Shown: positions 27,001-39,560 of the stretch, one piece after another
Numbering within the stretch: position 1 is the stretch's first letter
Layout of the letters: each line of letters begins with the position of its first letter
Assembly (NCBI RefSeq): GCF_000002995.4
Contig: NW_025062478.1
Span: forward strand, 434,001-498,000
DNA from: Brugia malayi
Taxonomy: Eukaryota > Nematoda > Chromadorea > Rhabditida > Onchocercidae
DNA: 64,000 nt
Direction of reading: 5' to 3'
Position numbers and translations under genes: made by a program
The notes under the pieces: model-generated
Database searches by the model: none
What the model was told of the DNA's origin: nothing
Seen by the model: only the letters and a program-made list of their open reading frames with translations

Positions 27001-30000
27001 AGTTATTTTGTCCAACTGTTTGCTCAATTTTTAATAATAGAAATAAATTTGTTATAAATTATTGAAAAGAAAAAAAAAATTTCAAGTAATTATGATTACT
27101 GTCTTTAGCTATGAGTAAGCATATATCAAATATAACTGATAAAGTTTGATCAAAATGAAGCAATAAGGAAGTGATAAGATTGATAAAAGAAAGGTGTGGG
27201 ATGGTGATAAGATTGATAAAAGAACGGTGTGGGATGGTGATAAGATTGATAAAAGAACGGTGTTGGATGGTGATAAGATTGATAAAAGAACGGTGTTGGA
27301 TGGTGATAAGATTGATAAAAGAACGGTGTTGGATGGTGATAAGATTGATAAAAGAACGGTGTTGGATGGCGATAAGATTGATAAAAGAACGGTGCGGGAT
27401 GGTGATAAGATTGATAAAAGAACGGTGTTGGATGGTGATAAGATTGATAAAAGAACGGTGTTGGATGGTAATAAGATTGATAAAAGAACGGTGTGGGATG
27501 GTGATAAGATTGATAAAAGAACGGTGTGGGATGGTGATAAGATTGATAAAAGAACGGTGTTGGATGGTGATAAGATTGATAAAAGAACGGTGTTGGATGG
27601 TAATAAGATTGATAAAAGAACGGTGTGGGATGGTGATAAGATTGATAAAAGAACGGTGCGGGATGGTGATAAGATTGATAAAAGAACGGTGTTGGATGGC
27701 GATAAGATTGATAAAAGAACGGTGTTGGATGGTGATAAGATTGATAAAAGAACGGTGTTGGATGGTGATAAGATTGATAAAAGAACGGTGCGGGATGAAT
27801 GTGATCAAAAATGAAAAACTTTGTGATAATTTTCACTTATTGATTATTATTATTGTTTTTATTATTAATATTAAATTGCAGTAATTATAATTCGAAATAA
27901 ATAAATCAAATGATAACACTAATCTTTGAGCTAAAATTCATTGACTTTACATATTTTCAAAGAAATTTTTTATTGAATATAAGATATAAAAGAAATCTTT
28001 CCATTCTCAAAAAGAGGAAATGCTTCTGAATTTTTAATGATTAATTTTATTTGAAAATTTAATGCTAACTTTACATATTTTTTTCCTCATATTATTTTCC
28101 CCAATGGAGTAATCATATTTGCTTAAACAATATGACAACAATTGATTATGACTGATAATGATGATAACACGAAACTTTTAAGTTATCCTAATAAATGTAG
28201 AATTGATGAATTGTCCCTTCTTTTTTTTTTCCTTTTCTTTTTTAAATTTTGTTTAGAGAAATATCCTTTAACTTTTCAAACTAAAATAATTGTTAAATTT
28301 TTGCATGACATTAAATAATTTTGAACATTTGCAAGAATTTCAAATATATATGAAATATTAAAAATAGTAAAAAGTTATTTACGACTGTCAAATTTTCAAT
28401 TCAGAATGTTTATGTTTAGTTATTATTGCTTGAATATCAGATCATAGTACTAAATTAGAGGAAAACAATGGAACAAGTTTAAATGCTGAAGTTTATAAAA
28501 TTTTAATAATGAAACAAGTCTAAAAATATTGCTAACCAGAATTCCATGTAGTCTAAACTGTTAGTAACTTAACTTCAAATTACTAATAGTAAGTTTATTT
28601 GTAGTTAAGTAATAAATAAATTCAATGCAGAAATTAATTTAATTAGTAGCAAAACATTTGACTAAGTTTCAGAACTATCGTACCTTAATTCGTAAATTTT
28701 TTATCTTTTTTGAAAATTTAATATAAAAGGAAAATGCCGCAGTTCGATTTACAAAAAAAAAAAAAAAGGAAAAAGAGCAACTGATCAGCTAATTTTTTTT
28801 TTTAATTTTTGTTAGCATGATATTATTACTGAGTGCAAAAGTAAAAGTCTATGTGTTGCGTGAGTAGAAAACGTGTGCTTATGACGTACGTAATATATGA
28901 TATCTATACATATATATATGTGCTTTTTTCAGAATGCAATCTATTAAGTAAATTAAATAAATTGTTATTTTCTATTAACAATTATTGATGAAATTAAATT
29001 CCATATACATATTTAAATTGGTTCAGAAACAAACATGTATTTATGTATTTAATTAAACAAACATGTATTTCTGTATTTAATTACTTTTATTTACAGTTAT
29101 TATGTATAACAGCTCTACCAATAACGCCAGTGTTAGCATTCGTGAAACGTTGGTTGTTTGGTTCATTGTTATGCAAATTAGTTCCATTATGCCAAGGAAT
29201 TTCGGGCAAGTTATTTTGCAATTTTTTTTTTGCTTATTATTTTTGCAATTCTAGGAAAAAAAAAAAGCAATACAAAATTTTCCAAATTTTACTGAACGTA
29301 CGTGAAATTGAACGTAGAAGTTACGTAGAAATTAAGCAAATAAACATTGATATTGCATTATTTAAAGTATCATTTCATTAGGATAAAAGTAAATTTTTAA
29401 ATTCTTACTTAATTTCAAAATTTTAACTTTTAACTACTAGTAAAAGCAAGCATTTTTTTCAATGAATAAAAAAATTTCAGTTTTAATTTCAAGTTATTGC
29501 TTATGTTTTATTGCGGTTGATCGATACCGAAGTATTGTGATGCCAACTCGAGAACCGTGGACAACATATCATGCTTATTCATTAATGGCCATTTCTTGGC
29601 TTACTTCAGCCACTGTCTCATCACCGCTTTTTGTTACTCAACGATTACAACCATTAGCGCTTGAAAATACAACACTTTGTGGTTATGTAAGTTAAATTAA
29701 GTGTAATTTTAAACAAACAAAAAAAAAATATATATATATAAATTCTTAAAAAGTTTCACTTTTCATTAAAAATACAATTTTTTATCATTTGTAATTGATT
29801 AATTTAAATAATACTTTAAAAATTAATTTAAATAATAAACTGGATATTAAAAAAAGAGAAATAAATAAAAATTTGTAAATAAAAGATAGCTTTATGTTAT
29901 ATTTTATTTCGGGCAATTTAATCAATTTGATCTGCGAATTTTCGAGAAAATAAATAAATAAATTGACATCATTTGCCATTTTTTTTTCTTTTTTTGTTGA

Positions 30001-33000
30001 TTAGATCTATTTTTAGAAAGAAACTTAGAAAATTGCTCAATTTCCCAAACATATTGATTTTCAATAACTCAATTTGTAATTTTATTAAATGTTTGTTCAA
30101 ATTTTATTTATTAAATGTATTAAATGTTTGTTCAAATTTTGTAAATGATAGCCTTTAATTTGTAACTATTCAAATACGCTGATAACAACTGATAACAGAA
30201 ATCAAATTAAAGCGTAAAATTTTTTCTTCATAAATTCATCGGTATATATATATCTTTTTGGATATTCTTACAATATTAGCAATTTATAATCTTTTTTTGC
30301 AATATCTATAATTAGATAAAATCATTGTCAGTCTTTGTATTATCTGTTATCAAAGTTTATCACTCATTAAATCATACATTAAATTAAATAATTCATTGAA
30401 TTACATAAAATAGAGCGAAATAATCTAAAAATTTAATCATTATTTAGATGAATGTAATTTATTTATTGCTTACAACAATCTGCAAAAGAAATAAAAAAAA
30501 ATTTTTTTTTAAAGAATTCAAAAAATTGAACAAATTTTTTTTTTGGTTTATAGTTTTGTGGTGAATATAATTGGCCAGCAGATAATCGTATTAAATTATT
30601 TTATGGTTCTATGTTACTTATTTGTCAATACCTCATTCCAGTAACTATTATGACATTTTGCTACTGGAAAATTTTACAAAAGGTTTAGTTTTCGTGTTTA
30701 AATTTCATTTATTTTAAAAAATTATCTAAATTAAAATCGTTATTTGCAATTTTACTATCACTTTTAATCAATTTCAGATGTTCATTTTTTATTCGCTATA
30801 TATTATTTTGTTTACTTGTTTGTTTATTTTTTTCAATATTTATTTTGAATGACATAATGTAGCAGATAAATTGTTAATTTCATTTTTTTTTTATTTTTTT
30901 TTTTCAAATAAATTTTTAAATTGTTATAATTTTTATTGGCTGATCTTCTTAGGTTCGTGCTGATTGGATTGTGGCCCAGCATTCGATGCTAACTGCAGCC
31001 CAGCAGGCTCAAACAGCTGTTCGAAAACGACGGGTAATGTATGTACTCATATTAATGGTTGTTGTATTCATGGCATCTTGGCTTCCCTTAACAATTGTTA
31101 ATATTTTCCGTGATTTTGGAATAGGTAATTTCTTCTTTTTTTTTTTTTTTAATTAACCTTAATAATTAATTTGATTAATTAGCTAACAGATTTTGTAATT
31201 CTCTTTTTTTCCTTTTTTTTTTTGATAATTAAAATTAGATTAGATGAAAAATTTTTTAACTAATGCATGAAATAATTATCAGCTGTAAACATTTGTAATT
31301 TGCAAAGTAATCGAAAAACGAAGGAAAAAATTAAAAATTCAAGAAATTAAAATTTATTATAATCAGTATAAATTCATTAACTATTCCATTTCAATCATTT
31401 TAAATTAAATTTTCAAAATACAAATAAAAAGGAGTGCTATGATCTTGTTTCAAATTTCTTTTTAAAATGATTTCTAAAATAATTACTTGAAAACAAAAAA
31501 ATGAAACTAAAGCATTTGAGAATAATAATGGAAAATTATTTCGAAATTATTTTTACACCTTTTTAACATTTTTATAAATAAGAAAAAAAAAAAGAAGACA
31601 AAGCATGGAAAAAATTTTTCTCATCGCTTCTTTATTTTTATTTTGATAAAAGTTTCTTTCTTTTCTCAAAAAATATAAATCATAAAACAAAAACGAAGAG
31701 TTTTGATTTCTTTTAACTTTTCAAATTTTTTTTTAAAAAAATGATTTCTAAAATAAATGCTAGAAAAAATAAGCGAATTTATTGATTGATTTAAATTTAA
31801 ATATGTAAAATTATTGCAGAAGCATTTTTGGATATACAAATGTACTTCAAATTGCTCAATGTTCATGCAATAGCAATGACTTCCATTGTTTGGAATCCAT
31901 TATTATACTTTTGGATGAGTAAGGTTAGATTTTTGATTTTTTAAAAAAAAAAACAAAAAAAAAAAAAAATCAAAGAAACGAGAAAAGAAAATCTTAAAAT
32001 TCCTTTTTTCAAATTACTTACACTTCATTCTTCTTTCCCTCTCAAAATAGATCTTTTTTTTATTGACAAAAAAAGAAAAGAACGAAGAGAAAATTGATGA
32101 AAAATTCAAAAATAAAATTTAAAAATTGGTATTTATTAATAAAAAAAAAAAGTAGGCAAAAGATTAGTTTAATGATAGTAAAATTTAATTTTTGAGGTCT
32201 TATATACGGTATGGGAAGAGTAATACGATATTCATTCAGTCAACCAATTGGAACTATTCCTCATTTATATGAAAAAGAAATGAATAATATTTATTTTTGT
32301 TTACAAACAATTTATGCTATATGATTAAAATAAAAAAAAAGAAAAGAAAGAAAAATTAATAAAGAAAAAAAAAGGAAGAAAGTTAATCAATTTTTTTTTC
32401 CATTTTTCTTAATTTATATTTCCTTCATTCCTTCCTTCCTTTTTTTTCGTATTCATTTATTTTTATTTGTCCGTTATTGTTTTTTTTTTTTTTTTTAAAC
32501 TATTAAATGATCAATTTATGATATAAGCTATTAAAAAAAATAATACAAATAAGTTTAAGTTAATTTTTTTAAATGAAATTATTTCTTACTTTCTTCCTAT
32601 TATCATCGTCTCTTCCTCTCTCTTTTTTTTTCTTAATCTTATTTTCATTTTAATCATTTTAATTGCTTATTTCATTCTCATCTTTTTTTTTTTTTTGCTT
32701 CGTATGTATTTTTAATTTTGATTCGTATAAATGTTTTTTGTTTTTGCTTGCTTAAATCATTAAATTTTTTATTTTTTAATTCTTCAAATTATTTGTGAAA
32801 AAAAAATCAGTTTTATTTATTAATATATATTTTAATTTTTATGATCTAATAAAAATTTTTTTTTTTTTGATTTTTAAAATATTTTAATTTTTATGATTTA
32901 ATAAAATGAAAGAAAAAAAAAGATTGGTTCTTTTAATTTCTATTTACATTTTTTAAATTATTATTTTTTAATTATTATGGAAAACGAATTGTTCCAAACG

Positions 33001-34604
33001 ATTTGCAGCGTCATCGGCAAGCATTTAAGGAGGATATGATCGGTGCAGGTAATAATTATCGGCGAAACAACGATGTGAGATTGACAAAGCGTTTCGTTGT
33101 GACAAAAACGCCACAACCTGGCAATCTTTTATATAATCAAAATCATAGGCATTACAGGTATTTTTGTTTCTTTGTTTTCTTTTTTTATTTACTTTTTTTT
33201 TTGCATATTTAAAAATGAAAAGATAACATTGTTGAGAGTTGTTATAATGTAATAATAATCTAAATGAAATACTGAAAAAGAAATTTATACATTTTCAAAA
33301 AAAATATTTAATTTCTTTAAAGCTATTAACAATTGCAGCAGAATTTCTTTAATTTAAATACTCCTAAATGATTTGAAAAGTAAGAATAAAAAACAAAAAA
33401 AACAAAAAAAAAAAAACAAAAAGCAAAAATGCGCTTTCTCATATATCTTTAGATACTTGAAGCAACAATTTTCACTTCATGGTTAGAAGATATGTAAATC
33501 GATGATGGCTTAAGAAGAAGCTAAAAAAAGAAGCATTCAAAAATGAATTTCCAAAATTTGATAAATTTCACTATAATATTTCACTTGTAAATTTACGAAA
33601 GAAAAAAATAAAAGGAAGGACAAAGAAAAAAAAAAGGAAATCATCACAAAATTTTTATTGTCATTTTAATTTCTAATTTTAAAATTGAAAAGCATTCACA
33701 ACAATAGAAAGAGAAAGAGAGAGAGGGAGAGAGAGAGAAAAGAAAAATGAACTCTTCATTTAGTTAATAGTGGATTAACCATTTCAAGTTAACATTTTAA
33801 AAAGCCAACAATTTAATATTTAATGATAATCGCTGTTTGCACTTTATCGCATTTGCCATTTCAACAAATTCTATTACTCAGCCATTTTACATTAATTTGC
33901 AACAACAATTCGAAACAATGCAAATTCACTACAATTGTATCTCAAATAGACTAATTCAATTATTTCCTTCAGTTAAACGCTCTTTCAAGAAAAATCTATC
34001 TCATCCAACTCTTTGAATAGATCTCTCTCTTAAGTTCAATTTAAAAATAAAAAAAAAAAAAGAGAGACAGTGTTAAATATATCTATAAGTTCAATTAAAC
34101 TTGAAAAAATTATTAGTTAAAATTTTTCTTTTTTTACTTTTTACTTGTTAATTAGTAACATATAAAAAATATCTCAGGAAATTTAACAAAATATGCTCAA
34201 AATTTTCAAATTAATTTTGAATTAATTTTTGCAAAATTTTTTGAAGCAACAATTCCTATTGATTGCTTTTAATCATTTTTTTTTTTTGTTTTGTTTTAAT
34301 TTCTATTAACATTTAAGCTTTGCTAAAATTAACTGCTAATTAACAATTAGCATCCTGAACATTCATTTAATTTTGAAAAAAAAAAAAAAAAAAAAACAAA
34401 ACAAAAACAAAAAGAAAATGAAACACTTCAGAATATGCCAATTTCAGACGCGGTACATTGACTGATCCGACATGTATCACTGCTGAAAGAGCTTTTGCGC
34501 AAATACATGCTAATTGCTTCCTTTTGGTACCATTATTACCGCTTTATCAAGCATCATTGAACCAGAAAATGCAATTAACGACGCGCATAAGTCGGCCAGA
34601 TTAA
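18171..34604 (+). CDS. NPY/NPF-like neuropeptide G-protein-coupled receptor
   Basis: Nine exons join in phase: 18171-18257, 23797-23934, 29097-29205, 29481-29686, 30554-30682, 30953-31124, 31820-31923, 33009-33157, 34448-34604 (416 residues). Rhodopsin-family marks are all present. These are GN in helix 1 (46-47), NLAISDL in helix 2 (69-75), Cys101 before helix 3 with a partner Cys in loop 2 (178 or 182), DRY at 125-127, WLPL in helix 6 (266-269) and NPLLY in helix 7 (306-310). The CGEYNWP loop 2 and WLPLTIVNIF favour the neuropeptide Y/F receptor branch. It should sit in the plasma membrane of neurons or muscle and couple to G protein; the ligand is unknown. The extracellular N-terminus is short (29 residues) and has no signal peptide. 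The tail is about 105 residues and basic. The start is the first ATG after an in-frame TGA (18129). Intron 3 is GC-AG. Upstream UTR exons are possible. Confidence 0.9.
22172..22201. repeat. CT microsatellite in receptor intron 1
   Basis: Uninterrupted CT dinucleotides after a CTCC start. About 0.8 kb further on in the same intron is a GA microsatellite that could pair with it in the pre-mRNA. Confidence 0.85.
23002..23042. repeat. GA/GAAA microsatellite in receptor intron 1
   Basis: AGAGAG runs with a few AAAG interruptions. They are complementary in sense to the CT tract near 22172. Confidence 0.85.
27173..27797. repeat. 33-bp minisatellite, about 19 copies, in receptor intron 2
   Basis: The unit runs GATAAGATTGATAAAAGAAC followed by GGTGTTGGATGGT (33 bp). 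Units differ almost only at two spots: TGTTGG, TGTGGG or TGCGGG, and GGTGAT, GGCGAT or GGTAAT. The first unit has AAAGG instead of AACGG. Because 33 is a multiple of three and most frames of the unit lack stops, long open frames appear on both strands (about 200-250 codons). These are repeat artefacts, not genes. The array lies in the 5.2-kb intron between the receptor exons ending 23934 and starting 29097. Confidence 0.95.
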
Positions 34605-35684
34605 TACTAAACAAAAAAAAAAAAAAAAATAAGCTAATGTAGGCCTCAAATTATGGACAATTAATGAGAGGACAAAAAAAAAAGAGCCTGGAAGTCTAAA
34701 AGAGACTTCTTAATTGGAGCATGTCAAAAAAAAAAAAGCATTTTATAATAAGATCTTAAATATGCTCAATTTTATTAAATCTTTTTTTTGACCACTCAAA
34801 TTTTGTTGTTTATTTATTTGCATTGCCTTGAAATAAATGAAGAAAATATAATTGAAATAAAGTTGTTTTTTCGTTTTTTTTCTATTTGATGTTCAAAACG
34901 TTTGATATAAAAATGAATAGCACATCCAAAAAATTGCATCCATCTATGGCATTAACAAGTTATTTATTTATTTTTTTCACATGAAATTTAGCAGAATAAA
35001 TTATAACCATTTTAAATTAAGATTTTTGTTATTTTCGATTCTTAGATAGATTATTGATTGTTTTTTCTATCAGCTAATTTCAAATATTAACAAAAAGTAG
35101 TATCATTTAGGTTTAACTAAAATTTATGAAAATATTTCATATTATCATTTCAATTTATCTATTACATCGATCACCAAAATAGAACTTTTACAAATATCAA
35201 TAATTTACTTATCTTTCAATCCTAATTTATCTTATTTCTTATTATTTCTCTTATTACATTCCTAATTATTACAATCTTTCATTTATCATTGCATAATATA
35301 AACCCTCTCTCAACTTTTGATAATTGAACAAAAAACATACATGATATGAAAGGTAAAAGTAACATTTTTGTTAAATTGAACAGTTAAAATTGAAAAAGTT
35401 AAATGCTAAAAATCAAAATGCTAAAAACAAAACTTTTCAACAAAAAAAAAAAAAAAAAAAAAAGGTGTTGTTTTCTTTTCTTTCTTTTTCAAACAACACT
35501 TTCACATTTCTCTTCAAATATTGGTTTTATTTTAGAAAGAAAAAGAATGTTTTACAAAAAACATAATAAAATTCAATCGATGATTGATTGAAACATTTTT
35601 TTGTTGTAACCAAACGAATCATTTCTTCGCTTTCAAAAATAATTTCACTGTTTAATAGTTTTAAAACTGTTATTACTTTCAATA
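34605..35684. other. Receptor 3' UTR and spacer to the next gene
   Basis: Poly-A-rich sequence, the candidate poly(A) signals, and no coding frame. The next gene on the same strand starts about 1.1 kb after the receptor stop. That is too far for a tight nematode operon, though an operon cannot be excluded without transcript data. Confidence 0.5.
34832..34861 (+). terminator. Poly(A) signals of the receptor gene
   Basis: Two AATAAA hexamers, at 34832-34837 and 34856-34861, lie about 230-260 bases after the receptor stop codon. Confidence 0.55.
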
Positions 35685-37929
35685 ATGCTTAAATTATGGA
35701 AATTTTTCCTTGGAATTCTTTTATTAGTGATAATGATAGAGCCGATAATTGGACAAAATCCATTAATTTTATCGGTAACATGTAGAAATTATGGTAAAGT
35801 ATTACTACGTGGTGAATTGGATGACTGTGTTCCGGAAAATTTCCGTTGTTTTCTGAGAAATCCAATTGTTGTTAACTTAACCGAACTTGTCTGTATTATG
35901 GATGATGAAAATTCGGCAAGCAAAGCACCATTGGTAATCTACATTGCTGTTTTAAACCATATCGAAAATGAAACTCTTTCATATTTCACTTCTTATAAAA
36001 TTTAAAGAAAAAAAAAATTATATATATATTTTTTTTAAAATTGTTTTCTGTTTGAAAAAAAAAAAAAACACAACATTTCACCAATAATGTTGTAGTCGAT
36101 TATTAATCTTACTGAAATTGTTGAAATAAAATATTGAAAAAAATAAAAATAGTGTAGGTTGTAGGTAAAAAATTAAGTGATAACAAATAAATGATTAATG
36201 AAAAATGAAAAAAAAAAAAGATAAAATGGAATGAAAAATATGTGAGATAAATAATTATGCAAAAAAAAGTGATAATAATCAAATAATGTATTTAATCAAT
36301 TTAATAATATTTAATCAAAATATATTTCTTCACACAGGTGTCATGCATTGTGACCGGAAATGTTCCATTAATGAAGGAGAAATGTTCGGAAGAAGGTGAC
36401 TGTCATTCCGTAACAGTATCCTGTCCAATTGCAAAAAAAATGGATGATGGCATTATCAGTGATAATGATGTGATAGAAGACGAACAAAATATTATCACTG
36501 AAAAAGCATTACCACATCCACCGCTGCTATCAGTTTCTGGACCAGAAGGTCAGATGCTTTATGTTTTAAATCATTCAAATATATTTTTGATATAAAATAA
36601 AAGAGAGAGAAAAAAAAAGGGATGGAATGAAAATTTGTTAGAAAGAAATAAGTTATGTAAATTTTTAACTAAAATCAAAAAATTTCAGATAGCTCTCGAT
36701 CATGCTTCTTCTTTAGTGACAATAAAACCTCAGGTATGATCGATGATGGTAATAGAGGTAATATTGGTAATAGCTGGAAACCCTGTATGCCAGTTGATGC
36801 AGTTTGTCGTATGGTTGAAATGACAACAGTTGAAAAATCATCTGTCGCATGTACCGTTCAAAAAAATGAAAAATTGGTTAGTTAAATGTGATTTTATTTT
36901 TTTTACTATTTAAAAGAAAATATTGTTGGATAAAAAGTTTTAAAATTGTCAGTGATTTTTAATTCTTTTCTTTCTAGAAATTAAAACAAAAAATTCTAGA
37001 AAATAGAAAATTCTAGAATTTTGAAAAGATTAAGAATTTTACAATTTCTAAATCTTTGTGCATTAAAAAACTAGCAAACAAACAAATAGCAAAAAAAAAG
37101 CAAAATTATAAAATTTAAAAAGTTTTATTTGTTGTTAAATTTCTAGCATGAATGTTTGATAATCTGGGAAACTGATAAACAACGTTGCCATGATTCGAAC
37201 TGTTTAAGCTTACATTTGAACTGTCCAGTACTGGAAGAGTATGACATGGTTTTACCAATACAAAAAAGTAAGACAGGTTGGTTTTCTTGAACTTTTATTT
37301 TTTAGTTTAAAAATTGAAGGAAAAAAGGACTGCTGATAATCCATTAGTTTAAAAAAAAAAGTAATTTTACTTAAAGATATGTCACTAAAAATTAACAAAA
37401 AAAAAAGAAAAAATTACTGGTCGATACTTTTTAGTGATTGTGTCGAGAATTAGAAATGCATCTGGATTATTATTTTATTATAAAATGCAAAAAATTTTTA
37501 TTCATTATCACTCAAAATATTTCCAAATGTAATTTATTTTATAAGTCCAAATTACTTCATTTAAAGTACCAATATTCATTTATAAGAGCATAAATAGCTG
37601 AATGATAATTTAATTTGATTTAATTTTGACATAAATCTCAATATGCTTTTCAAATATTTCTAAATATAATTTATTTGATATGTTTATCAAAATTTTCAAA
37701 TATAATTTATGCGAAAATATGATAGATGATATTAATATTTGAATAGTTTACAGGTGCTCTTGGTCTGGTACTATCATTAGCATTCTTTACTGGTGTTATT
37801 GCTGCATGCATTGGAAGTTATTTTCAACAAGTATGCCTGAAAACTGCAAATATTAGAAATGATGAAAATGATGAGAATGAAACGAAGTTCTGTAGAAATA
37901 GCATTTATTCGTCATATATTAATAAGTAA
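35685..37929 (+). CDS. Cysteine-rich type I membrane protein, two-module ectodomain
   Basis: Five exons: 35685-35933, 36338-36548, 36689-36876, 37147-37276, 37754-37929 (317 residues). The protein has a signal peptide (1-23, ending IIGQ), an ectodomain, one membrane helix (about 260-283, GALGLVLSLAFF onward) and an acidic/polar tail of about 34 residues. The ectodomain is two tandem modules of eight cysteines. Module 1: Cys 33, 48, 55, 70, 86, 99, 105, 112. Module 2: Cys 159, 186, 193, 208, 219, 230, 235, 242. In both, Cys2-Cys3 are 7 apart, Cys3-Cys4 are 15 apart, Cys7-Cys8 are 7 apart, and Cys8 is followed by Pro. Each module is one exon pair, interrupted at phase 0 after Cys4 (APL|VSC and EKL|HEC) and closed by a phase-1 intron. 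Likely a cell-surface protein; I do not recognise the family. An alternative donor at 37268 would remove three residues. Confidence 0.82.
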
Positions 37930-38069
37930 TAACTATTTGATAATAATTAAGCAACATTACTCACTGTTTAAGTTAATGCAAAATATGACCTTTTTTTCCT
38001 TATTTTATGAAATTTAAAAAATAGCAATTTTGGATGAAACATTGCAAATAGAAGAATAAGAAAGTACTA

Positions 38070-38075
38070 AATAAA
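38070..38075 (+). terminator. Poly(A) signal of the cysteine-rich gene
   Basis: AATAAA about 140 bases after the stop codon of the cysteine-rich membrane protein gene. Confidence 0.5.
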
Positions 38076-38585
38076 ATTGGATGTTTTAGGTAAGCAAATT
38101 TAATAAAAATTAATTTTGATGATCAGAAGATTAAGAATGGAAAAGGTATTAATTAGCAGATTGAAAAATTGCTATTCAAATGATTGTCTATTTAACAAAT
38201 AATTCAATTGGAAAACGAATTAATATTTTAAAATTAAATTTTAAATTTGTGTTAGAAAATAGAACTAATAGCGCAAATGGCTACAATGGTAATTTTTATT
38301 GTACCGATGAGAACTGAATGGAAATTATTGTGAAAAACATTGTTCATTTTTGTCATTAATTTAATTAAATTTGCCATGTATGCTTTTAGTAGCGAAACTG
38401 TGTTGCACGGATAAATTAAGAACTAATTTTAAAATATTTATCCCGTCACTATTATATTTTTTAAACTAATGTTTAAAGGCTTTTTAAATTGATTAAATCT
38501 AATTAATTAAATTAAAAATCAGTTAAATATGATAGATCTTACTCTAGTTTTTTTTCAATATATTTAATAACTTAGTATTGATTAG

Positions 38586-39560
38586 TGTGTATGATCAAAT
38601 CAGTGCACTTAGATTACTGATTATAAGATTCCAATTAATATAACCAATACTTTTGCCTAACTATTAGACAAAGAATAAGAATAAATAAACATTTCTTGCT
38701 ATAATTTAAAACAAATTTGCACAAAATTAAAACGAAAATTAATGAAATAATAATGGAAAGAGTAGAAAAAATTAGTTTAGCAGAAAAATTACTAAAAAAA
38801 AAATAAAACATTGTTGATAACAGTTATTTGTTCAAGATATTTAATTTTAGATATATAATGAAAGTGTAATGAAGGGTAATTTAAATTTACATTTTATTCC
38901 TGTTTAATTCTAAAAATTTAATTAATTTCCAAATTTAGAAAAAAACTGCTGAAAAATTTTTTCTTTAATTATTATCTTTTCTATTTTGTTTTGTCCTTTT
39001 TCTTTTTTTTTTCTTTTTTGTAATTACTACAAGAAGGAAGAAAAACGAATCGAGAGAGTGAATTATAAGAAAAGCCGTTCAATAGTAATTTCTGATTAAA
39101 AAATGAAATAAAAATTTGACTGTCGAACCTTTTACAAATGTTACAATGCACCGTTGCATGTGTAAGCAAAGGATGACCTTACCAATAAGCTTTTTTCACT
39201 TACTTAAATGAATTTCATGCCAAATACTCTCATCCTTAGGCATGAATTGCTGGGACAAAAACTGAGCCAACTGTTTAATTTTGAATATTGCTTAAATTAG
39301 TAAACTTATTGTGGCTCATAGCTCTTAACTGTAATATAATAATCATTTCAACGTAATAACAGGTAAGTAGTAAGTAATTGTAAAAATGAATAAATTATAT
39401 GCTAAAAATTGCAGAAATATTGGAACAAAAAGAAAAAAAATTCGATCAAAGTAAGCTTTTAAAGATAGAAATTGTAAAAATAAGAAATGGAAATATGAGA
39501 TTAGGAAATCGTTAATCTTTAATTCAAATATATAATGATATGAAGCAATGAGTGAAAACA
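38586..39560 (+). repeat. Dispersed repeat, inverted relative to 48.4-49.0 kb
   Basis: The reverse complement of 48424-48990 matches here in two blocks, 38586-38922 and about 39338-39560. Shared strings include TATTAGACAAAGAATAAGAA, GAACAAATAA/TTATTTGTTC and TATGCTAAAAATTGCAGAAA. About 415 bp (38923-39337) is present here and absent from the partner, so it is either an insertion here or a deletion there. Confidence 0.75.

Noticed and set aside
27059..27884. Four overlapping open frames of 200-250 codons on both strands
   Set aside because: All are readings of the 33-bp minisatellite, whose length is a multiple of three. They have no splice or start context and lie in a receptor intron.
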